A stretch of DNA of 15,996 nucleotides, taken from assembly GCA_016934645.1 (NCBI GenBank), contig JAFGSL010000351.1, forward strand, positions 1-15,996. Reading direction: 5' to 3'. The notes beneath the pieces were generated by a model, which did not search any database, was not told where the DNA came from, and was given only the letters and a program-made list of their open reading frames with translations. This DNA comes from Anaerolineae bacterium (GTDB lineage Bacteria > Chloroflexota > Anaerolineae > B4-G1 > SLSP01). Made by a program: the position numbers and the translations under genes. This document shows, piece after piece, positions 1 through 5,279 of the stretch (its first letter is position 1; every line of letters starts with the position of its first letter).

Positions 1-32
1 ATTTTCTTTGAGATTGAACCAAAAATGCCCAT
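1..32 (-). CDS. 5' end of an unidentified gene, cut by window edge
   Basis: An ATG on the minus strand at 32-30 opens a frame reading MGIFGSISKK before the sequence runs out. A GGAGG ribosome-binding site (44-40) lies 7 bases upstream and overlaps the stop codon of the preceding zinc-protein gene. That spacing and overlap argue for a real, translationally linked gene in the ParA operon. Ten residues are too few to name a family. Confidence 0.6.
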   Translation of the reverse strand, partial: MGIFGSISKK

Positions 33-39
33 TGCGTGA

Positions 40-44
40 CCTCC
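40..44 (-). promoter_or_regulatory. Ribosome-binding site of the edge gene
   Basis: GGAGG on the minus strand, 7 bases before the ATG at 32. It shares a base with the TAG stop of the zinc-protein gene (46-44). It is the main evidence that a further gene starts here. Confidence 0.6.
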
Positions 45-259
45 TAGAAAAACTCCGGCATTTCGATAGGCTCCGGTTGCGGCTGACACTCGCCGCACCA
101 CAGCACGTTGGAGACGACCACCGCTTTGGGCGTGTTATCTCTTCCCAGGTACATTGCCATAATGGTGGGCAGGGACGTGGAGTGGTGATCCTGACAGACG
201 CCGCGCCCGCAAAATTTGCATATCCCCATTGCCGGTTGACCGCATTTATGGCAGATCAT
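44..259 (-). CDS. Small Cys-rich zinc-binding protein
   Basis: A 71-residue protein with paired metal ligands: C3/C6, C14/C17, C22 followed by H25-H26, and C55/C58. The CxxC-x7-CxxC-x4-C-x2-HH arrangement plus a late CxxC looks like a B-box or zinc-ribbon fold binding one or two zinc ions; this is inferred from ligand spacing. The tail is acidic and Pro-rich. The frame stays open upstream to 442, but that part lies inside the ParA gene. The ATG at 259 is preferred because it sits 10 bases after the ParA stop, with an AGGA-like ribosome-binding site in the gap. It lies between a ParA-type ATPase and another gene, so it may be a partner or adaptor in that operon. I do not recognise a named family. 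Its function is unknown. Confidence 0.75.
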   Translation of the reverse strand: MICHKCGQPAMGICKFCGRGVCQDHHSTSLPTIMAMYLGRDNTPKAVVVSNVLWCGECQPQPEPIEMPEFF

Positions 260-269
260 AGCCGGTTTC

Positions 270-1040
270 CTAAATAGCCTCAATGAGGGTGACGACGTTG
301 CTAATGCTTCGGCTGAAGGGATGATCGGGGTAGCGCAGCGAGAAGATGTCGGAGGATTGCATACGGGCCACATCTTCCGAGAGCGGCAGGATGGCAGCGA
401 CATGGCTGTTGTAGGTGGCTTCGACCTGTTTCTGCAGCGCATCGAAGTCGTAGGAGGTCAGCGCCTTGTTGATGACCAGGTAGAGGTTGGGCACTTCCAG
501 CTTGCGGGCTACATCTACGGTAACGGCAGTGCCCTGGAAGTCTTGCTGGTCGGGACGCAGGATGATGATGAGCGCGTCGGAGATAGCGATGGAGAGCAGT
601 GTCTCTTCGTTCAAGCCGGGGTGTGTGTCGATGATGAGATAGTCCAGATTGAGCTTGTCGATGAGTGCATCGAAGCCGTCGTTGAGCAGTCCTACGTCGT
701 AACCCTCACGCAGCACGCGCGTGATGTCGCCCGCGCGGATGCTGGAGGGGACGAGATAGATTTCCCCGCCAATGGTGAACACGACACCCTTGCCGATGCG
801 CGCGCTGACGGGATAGGCAGCCTCCTCGATAGCGCATTTGTCCCACAGATAGTCGTTTAGCGACCTGGTCATCTCGTCCTCATCCATGCCAAAGAGCACA
901 TGGATTCCCGGCGAGCTGATGTCGGTATCGACGACGCCGACGCGACTGCCGTCCTTAGCAAGTTGAGCTGCTACATTCGCGGAGATATTCGATTTGCCTG
1001 TGCCGCCACGAAAGGAATGGATCGAAACGATTTTTGACAT
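270..1040 (-). CDS. MinD/ParA-like P-loop ATPase
   Basis: A 256-residue cytosolic ATPase of the SIMIBI MinD/ParA class. Visible motifs are a deviant Walker A at residues 10-17 (FRGGTGKS), a DxD switch (VVDTDISSPG, about 37-46), and a Walker B/switch II segment (LIIDTHPG) near residue 137. Length is normal for MinD-like proteins. The usual signature lysine of the deviant Walker A (KGGxGK) is arginine (R11); the phosphate-binding K16 is kept. Family members position cargo on the membrane or nucleoid, or act as regulatory switches. There is no ParB or MinC/E partner here, so chromosome or plasmid partition is not supported. The start is secured by AAGGAGG 6 bases upstream and a promoter in the preceding gap. 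A zinc-binding small protein follows after 10 bases. Its link to the upstream sensor genes is positional only. Confidence 0.88.
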   Translation of the reverse strand: MSKIVSIHSFRGGTGKSNISANVAAQLAKDGSRVGVVDTDISSPGIHVLFGMDEDEMTRSLNDYLWDKCAIEEAAYPVSARIGKGVVFTIGGEIYLVPSSIRAGDITRVLREGYDVGLLNDGFDALIDKLNLDYLIIDTHPGLNEETLLSIAISDALIIILRPDQQDFQGTAVTVDVARKLEVPNLYLVINKALTSYDFDALQKQVEATYNSHVAAILPLSEDVARMQSSDIFSLRYPDHPFSRSISNVVTLIEAI

Positions 1041-1046
1041 GCCTAG

Positions 1047-1053
1047 CCTCCTT
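1047..1053 (-). promoter_or_regulatory. Strong ribosome-binding site of the ParA-like gene
   Basis: AAGGAGG on the minus strand, ending 6 bases before the ATG at 1040. A near-perfect Shine-Dalgarno match, which fixes the start. Confidence 0.7.
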
Positions 1054-1070
1054 CATACGGTTTGATTATA

Positions 1071-1098
1071 ATTATAGTATATATAGCAGAGACTACAA
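1071..1098 (-). promoter_or_regulatory. Predicted sigma-70-type promoter of the ParA operon
   Basis: On the minus strand a -35-like TTGTAG (1098-1093) is followed after 16 bases by TATAAT (1076-1071), a perfect -10 consensus. A second TATAAT abuts it at 1070-1065. The surrounding DNA is very A/T-rich compared with the genes. The -35 hexamer lies inside the proximal copy of a 15-base palindromic element (1090-1104), so a protein bound there would block or tune RNA polymerase. The -35 matches only 3 of 6 consensus bases, so activator dependence is possible. Confidence 0.55.
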
Positions 1099-1185
1099 AA
1101 GTCTCCCGAAGCACCTATTTGAATGAATACCTACTTCAAACACAAAATGTGTAAGTGTAAACACGCGCGAAGACTTTTGTAGTCT
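1090..1185. repeat. Pair of 15-base palindromic elements forming an inverted repeat
   Basis: AGACTACAAAAGTCT at 1090-1104 and its exact reverse complement AGACTTTTGTAGTCT at 1171-1185, separated by 66 bases. Each copy is itself a near-palindrome with 5-base arms AGACT/AGTCT around a 5-base centre, so each could be a dimeric repressor or activator site. Centre-to-centre distance is 81 bases. Between them lies another small palindrome, ACACA-AAA-TGTGT (1140-1152). The proximal copy covers the predicted -35 of the ParA operon. An RNA stem between copies is possible, but no U-run follows, so a terminator is unlikely. Confidence 0.7.
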
Positions 1186-1190
1186 GATTG

Positions 1191-3155
1191 TTACGTTCTG
1201 CTGCGGAGTTCACGCGCTTTCTCGCGCAACTCCTGAAAATAATCCGATTCGGTGATTTCCGCGACCTGCCGTTCTTTCTTCGCCATGTCGATCTCGATAC
1301 GCAATTCTTGAATCTGGCGGTGAAGGGCTTGCTCGCGGATGTAGGCTTCTAATGCGGCGACAGCGAGTGAGGAGAACGACTCCATCATCTGTTGCAGGTT
1401 CTGGTCGAAGGGAATCGGGGTTTCGGTCTCCGGGTCTTCCGCGTTGATCAGTTGCAGCACGCCCAAAACTGTCCCGGCGCTGTTCTTGAGGGGGATGGTG
1501 AGCAGGGATTCGATCTTGTAGTCGCCGACGATCGTGCTTTTTTGGTCGTGCCGTGGGATGTTGCTGGAAACGCCGCTCAAAGCAACCTGCGTGGCGATGG
1601 CGTAGTATGCGATGCTGGGTGTATCGTCGGACATGGCCGTACTGAGGGCCAACGATGGGTAGGTCACCGGATTACCAGTTGTTCCGCCCATAGCGATGTT
1701 GCGGCTGTCGTTGCGCACAATCACGAATTTGAGCTCGTCTTCTTCGATCAGATAAAGCGTACCGGCGTCGGCGTTGCAGAAGTCTTTGGCTTCCACTAGC
1801 ATCTTTTCGAGCAGGCGGTTAAAGTCCCTCTCCGTGCTCAGCTCAACGCCGATGGGGATAACGACTTCCAGCAGGTCGTCGGCACGGCGTTTCTCTTTGC
1901 GGACTTGCAACAGCGTCATCCGCAGTTGTGTCGTCATATTGTTGAACGTGGTCGCAAGCACACCCACTTCATCCCGTGACTCGACACGTGCTTGCGCCTC
2001 CAGGTCGCCCTCGCGGATCCGTTCGGCGATGTTGGTGAGACGTACAACGGGGCCGGCAATTGTCTCACGGGTGACGTAGGCCATAGCGACACCAACGAGT
2101 AGGGCAAAGATACCACCACCGAGGATGATGAAATTAGTTTGTGTGAGGTCACGCCTGCCGGTAGCCAGGTCTTCTGTGAGTCGATCTTGTTGGTCGTTGG
2201 TCATTTCTTCAAGCAGCAGCTTCATTTCGTCAGCCAGGGGCACAGCCTCGGTTCTGAAGAGGTAGAGGTCTTCGCGTGCGTGTTCACCCTCTAATTGGGC
2301 GAACAGCTTTTTCGGCAGGTTCAAGAATTCAGCACGATTTTGGGCAATGGTATTGAGCAATTCTTGTTGGCTGCTGGTAAGTGCGCTGGCCTTGCTTTCT
2401 AGACGTTCCCAGGCGTTCTGGTTATCCACGAGGTTGACCTCGTACTCGCCACGGTAAATGCGGTTGTTGGTCGTGACGTAACCGCGCAGTGCCGACAGCA
2501 TCGCGGCGAAATTCCCCTGGAACTTTGCCATATCGCTCAACAACGCGAGGTTCTCTGTCGTTGCGTCTTGCTGACCTTGCAATTCGATGAGAGTGTTGGT
2601 CGCGATGAGCACCTCACCGGCATAGCGGATGCCGTCGGTCGCCAGGAGCCGGTAAGCCGGTTCGCGGTCGAGTTGATCGTCGCGCAGATCGAACAGCGGT
2701 TCCGGCAGTGCTACCCACTGATCGTAGGCGATCTGAAGACGAAGCAGGCGGCGGATGTTGGTCTCATCCAGGTTTTGGAGTTGGCTATTGAGGAGCTCCA
2801 GGTCTTCCTCGAAGGCGCTTGCGGATTCGGCATAGCTTTCGCGGTAGGACTGCTCGCCCAACGCAAGATAACCGCGCACGTCAGACAACATACGCAGCAA
2901 GTCGGCCTGCGCGCGCGAGGCGTCGAGCGCCGTCGGTGCACGTACATCGGTAACGCGCATAATCTCCTGGGTGGCGCGGCCGCTGCCCAGGTAGCTCACG
3001 CCCGCACTCACGAAGATGAGCAACACCAGAATCCCGAATCCCAGGGTGAGTTTGCGCCCGATATTCAAGTCCTTGAGCCAGGTCATGCCCGGTAATTTCT
3101 CAATCCAGGGGGCCATTTTCGGGTCAGTTGTAATGGGTTCTTTATCTTTGGTCAT
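1191..3155 (-). CDS. Membrane sensor protein with HAMP and GAF domains
   Basis: A 654-residue two-TM sensor. TM1 is about residues 35-57 and TM2 about 341-361. The roughly 280-residue helical extracytoplasmic region between them is rich in Leu/Glu/Gln, as in four-helix-bundle sensing modules. After TM2 come a HAMP linker (about 362-415, with an EGDLEA turn and a DEVGVLATTFN second helix) and a GAF domain (about 440-605). The protein ends in a charged coiled coil (605-654). No histidine kinase, cyclase, methyl-accepting or GGDEF output is present, so it must signal through a partner. ATG at 3155 is chosen over a longer in-frame start at 3200: it makes the classic ATGA overlap with the binding-protein gene and has GGAGG 8 bases upstream. 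The coupling suggests the lipoprotein and this sensor work as a pair. Confidence 0.85.
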   Translation of the reverse strand: MTKDKEPITTDPKMAPWIEKLPGMTWLKDLNIGRKLTLGFGILVLLIFVSAGVSYLGSGRATQEIMRVTDVRAPTALDASRAQADLLRMLSDVRGYLALGEQSYRESYAESASAFEEDLELLNSQLQNLDETNIRRLLRLQIAYDQWVALPEPLFDLRDDQLDREPAYRLLATDGIRYAGEVLIATNTLIELQGQQDATTENLALLSDMAKFQGNFAAMLSALRGYVTTNNRIYRGEYEVNLVDNQNAWERLESKASALTSSQQELLNTIAQNRAEFLNLPKKLFAQLEGEHAREDLYLFRTEAVPLADEMKLLLEEMTNDQQDRLTEDLATGRRDLTQTNFIILGGGIFALLVGVAMAYVTRETIAGPVVRLTNIAERIREGDLEAQARVESRDEVGVLATTFNNMTTQLRMTLLQVRKEKRRADDLLEVVIPIGVELSTERDFNRLLEKMLVEAKDFCNADAGTLYLIEEDELKFVIVRNDSRNIAMGGTTGNPVTYPSLALSTAMSDDTPSIAYYAIATQVALSGVSSNIPRHDQKSTIVGDYKIESLLTIPLKNSAGTVLGVLQLINAEDPETETPIPFDQNLQQMMESFSSLAVAALEAYIREQALHRQIQELRIEIDMAKKERQVAEITESDYFQELREKARELRSRT

Positions 3156-4978
3156 GGCGTGCGCCTCCAATCCTTGATATTCCAGGTGTTCATATCCCAT
3201 GGCGTCAGTACAATGTCCGTGAGCGCGGCGCTGACACCGGAGACATCACCTCGCAGTACCAGCGGAATCATCACCACGTCTTCGATAAGCATATCGTTCA
3301 TCTGGATGAAGAGTTGTTGGCGTATCTCGGGATCGATTTCTGTGGTGGCTTGTCGATAAAGGTCATCATAGGCTTCGCTGCACCATCGTTCGATATTCAG
3401 ACCGGCTGACCAGTTGTTGGCTTGTTGCGGTATTTGTGCGCAAGTCCAAAACTGCATATAGGGGCCGGGATCAGGACTGTCACTGGAGATGTTGAACATT
3501 TGCATATCAGCGTTGAAGCGCAGAAAACTGTCGGGATTCTCTGCTGGATCGCCGCCGAACATGATGCTGGCATCGACGATTTTTAGATTCACGTCAACGC
3601 CCACGGCATTCAGGTTCTGTTTGACAATTTGTTGCATCTGCTCCAGAGCAGTCCCTTGCGTGGCCGCGTAACCTTGCAGCGTCACGGTCAACTTCATACC
3701 GTCGCTATTAACACGTACGTTTGAGCCGCTATTCAAAGTCCAACCGGCTTCATCCAATAACGCCATTGCCTTTTGTGGATCGTAAGTATAGAAGACGTTG
3801 GGCGAGTTATATTGTAAGGGTGCAACCAGATTGTTATGTGTTTCACTACCGAGTGGGCCATAAAGCGCGACAATGGATTCTGTGTCAATAGCATAGGCGA
3901 AGGCCTGCCGCACTTTCTTATCACTAAAGAAGGGATTGGGAATCTCGATGCTTGAACGTTCGCCGCTGGCAGTGCTTTGTCGTGGGTCTGTTTGGTTGAG
4001 CAAGATGCGTTCCACATTGGAACCGAACTTGGTCAGCAGAACGCCGTTACCGCTTGCCTGGAGGCTTTCTAATTCGTCAGGGGGGAGTGAAGTGATGTTG
4101 TGTGCATAGTCAGCTTCCTCGGCTTCCAAGACCAATCGTGCTGCCTCGCTGGCTGTGCCGCCACCTCGTAACTCGATCTTGCTAAAATAGGGTAGATCTG
4201 CCTCGCGGTAGTAAGGATTTGCTTCATAGACGATTTTGTTCGTCTCCACGATCTGCGTGCCGAGAAGTAACACCTCCTGCGGTTTGATTCCTGGCTCGAC
4301 GACGCGATACGGTCCCGTACCCACCGGAAGGGTGTTCGCAGGAGCCTCGCGGGCGTTCGCACCCTTGTATGCCGCGAACACGTGCTGTGGAAGGATCACG
4401 CCCTGGATGCCGACAAACGGCAGTGACCAGGCTGGGGTCACGTCGCTGAAGATCACCTTGACGGTGAGTGGGTCGAGTACTTCAACCATCTCGACGTTCC
4501 CATAGACGTAGGCCGACTGGGCATTCACCGCCGGGTCGATGATGTACTCGTAGGTGAATTTGACATCCTCTGCGGTAAACGGTGTGCCATCTGACCAGAG
4601 GACGTCGGACTTCAACTTCCAGGTGACCGATTTTCCATCTTCAGCCACGCCGTTTTCCAGCGATGGAATCTCCGCAGCCAGGAAGGCGACCAACTCACCA
4701 TTCTCGTCGTAACTCGCGAGCGGTTCATATGTAATGCGTGCAGCTTCCCAGTCCTGTATGGTCACGGTCAGGTGTGGGTTAAGAATCGTAGGGGCTTCCC
4801 AGAATTGCATCCGCAGCGTCCCCCCAGTTCCCCGGTTACTCACCGCTGTAGGTATGGCTGTCGGTTCGGCTGCTTGTGGAGTGGCGGTACCGCCACAGGC
4901 CGTGAGGCTCGAAAGGCAGATTGCCAGTATAAGCACAAGAAGAGTACTGCGATTCCAGAAACGTTTATTGATCATCAT
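3152..4978 (-). CDS. Family-5 peptide-binding lipoprotein (ABC-type solute-binding protein)
   Basis: A 608-residue extracytoplasmic binding protein of the SBP_bac_5 (OppA/DppA-like) family. A lipoprotein signal peptide runs from residue 1 to the lipobox LTAC, with lipidated Cys28, followed by a Gly-Gly and a Thr/Pro/Ala-rich linker. The family signature is seen near residues 120-145 (WSDGTPFTAEDVKFTYEY), and later segments such as KVRQAFAYAID also fit. Such proteins bind oligopeptides or other solutes. No permease or ATPase gene is in the window; the next gene is a HAMP-GAF sensor overlapping by 4 bases. A sensing role therefore seems at least as likely as uptake. AAAGGA lies 4 bases before the ATG at 4978 and 7 before a second ATG at 4975, so the start may be one codon later. 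A possible own promoter lies at 5037-5064. Confidence 0.9.
   Translation of the reverse strand: MMINKRFWNRSTLLVLILAICLSSLTACGGTATPQAAEPTAIPTAVSNRGTGGTLRMQFWEAPTILNPHLTVTIQDWEAARITYEPLASYDENGELVAFLAAEIPSLENGVAEDGKSVTWKLKSDVLWSDGTPFTAEDVKFTYEYIIDPAVNAQSAYVYGNVEMVEVLDPLTVKVIFSDVTPAWSLPFVGIQGVILPQHVFAAYKGANAREAPANTLPVGTGPYRVVEPGIKPQEVLLLGTQIVETNKIVYEANPYYREADLPYFSKIELRGGGTASEAARLVLEAEEADYAHNITSLPPDELESLQASGNGVLLTKFGSNVERILLNQTDPRQSTASGERSSIEIPNPFFSDKKVRQAFAYAIDTESIVALYGPLGSETHNNLVAPLQYNSPNVFYTYDPQKAMALLDEAGWTLNSGSNVRVNSDGMKLTVTLQGYAATQGTALEQMQQIVKQNLNAVGVDVNLKIVDASIMFGGDPAENPDSFLRFNADMQMFNISSDSPDPGPYMQFWTCAQIPQQANNWSAGLNIERWCSEAYDDLYRQATTEIDPEIRQQLFIQMNDMLIEDVVMIPLVLRGDVSGVSAALTDIVLTPWDMNTWNIKDWRRTP
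3164..3168 (-). promoter_or_regulatory. Ribosome-binding site deciding the HAMP-GAF start
   Basis: GGAGG on the minus strand, 8 bases before the ATG at 3155 and inside the end of the binding-protein gene. It supports the short start over an in-frame start at 3200 that would overlap the upstream gene by 49 bases. Confidence 0.65.
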
Positions 4979-5036
4979 CGTGTCCTTTCGTCATTGTGGT
5001 ATAGGCGGGAGAGCAGCGTGACCCACAAGCGCAAAT

Positions 5037-5064
5037 ATTGTACTCAGTTATTAAACAGACTCAA
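5037..5064 (-). promoter_or_regulatory. Possible promoter of the binding-protein/sensor genes
   Basis: On the minus strand TTGAGT (5064-5059) and TACAAT (5042-5037) are separated by 16 bases. They match the sigma-70 consensus at 4 and 5 of 6 positions. The -35 overlaps the stop codon of the MbtH-like gene. The 82-base gap (4979-5060) is the only break in the run from the NRPS genes to the sensor, and it is A/T-rich near this site. Read-through from the NRPS operon is equally possible, as I see no terminator. Confidence 0.35.
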
Positions 5065-5279
5065 GCTGCTCGTGTATCGAACTGCTGTTTGACGCTGAGG
5101 GGGCGCATATCAGTCCAGACTTCTTCGATATAAGCAAGACATGCGGCTTTAGGGCCATCAAACCCAGCATCTTTCCAGCCTAGTGGATTTTGCTGATCAA
5201 CAGGCCATACAGAATACTGCTCTTCGTGGTTAACGACGACTTTGTAAATTTGGGTTTCTTCTGCGATAGTGTCATTCAT
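5061..5279 (-). CDS. MbtH-like protein
   Basis: A 72-residue MbtH-family protein, which binds NRPS adenylation domains and supports their folding and amino-acid activation. Family hallmarks are visible: [13 protein letters not shown], the [14 protein letters not shown] stretch, and the closing [11 protein letters not shown] with its conserved tryptophan. Full length for the family. The ATG overlaps the NRPS-3 stop by 4 bases (ATGA), and AGGTGA lies a few bases upstream, so translation is coupled to NRPS-3. Its presence suggests at least one of the three A domains upstream needs it. It also marks the end of the biosynthetic part of the operon. Confidence 0.95.
   Translation of the reverse strand: MNDTIAEETQIYKVVVNHEEQYSVWPVDQQNPLGWKDAGFDGPKAACLAYIEEVWTDMRPLSVKQQFDTRAA

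Noticed and set aside
260..442. N-terminal extension of the small zinc protein
   Set aside because: This stretch codes for the C-terminus of the ParA-like protein in another frame. The extension is Ser/Pro/Arg-rich shadow sequence.
321..860. Plus-strand open frame of about 179 codons
   Set aside because: Antisense to the ParA-like gene, whose P-loop and other motifs are clear on the minus strand. It has no motif of its own.
1090..1185. Inverted repeat as a rho-independent terminator
   Set aside because: The 66-base loop is long, each arm alone is only a 5-base stem, and no run of U follows on the transcribed strand.
3156..3200. Upstream in-frame start for the HAMP-GAF gene
   Set aside because: It would overlap the binding-protein gene by 49 bases. 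The ATG at 3155 has GGAGG 8 bases upstream and the usual ATGA overlap.
4979..5060. Terminator between mbtH-like and binding-protein genes
   Set aside because: No GC-rich hairpin followed by a T-run is visible on the minus strand in this gap.
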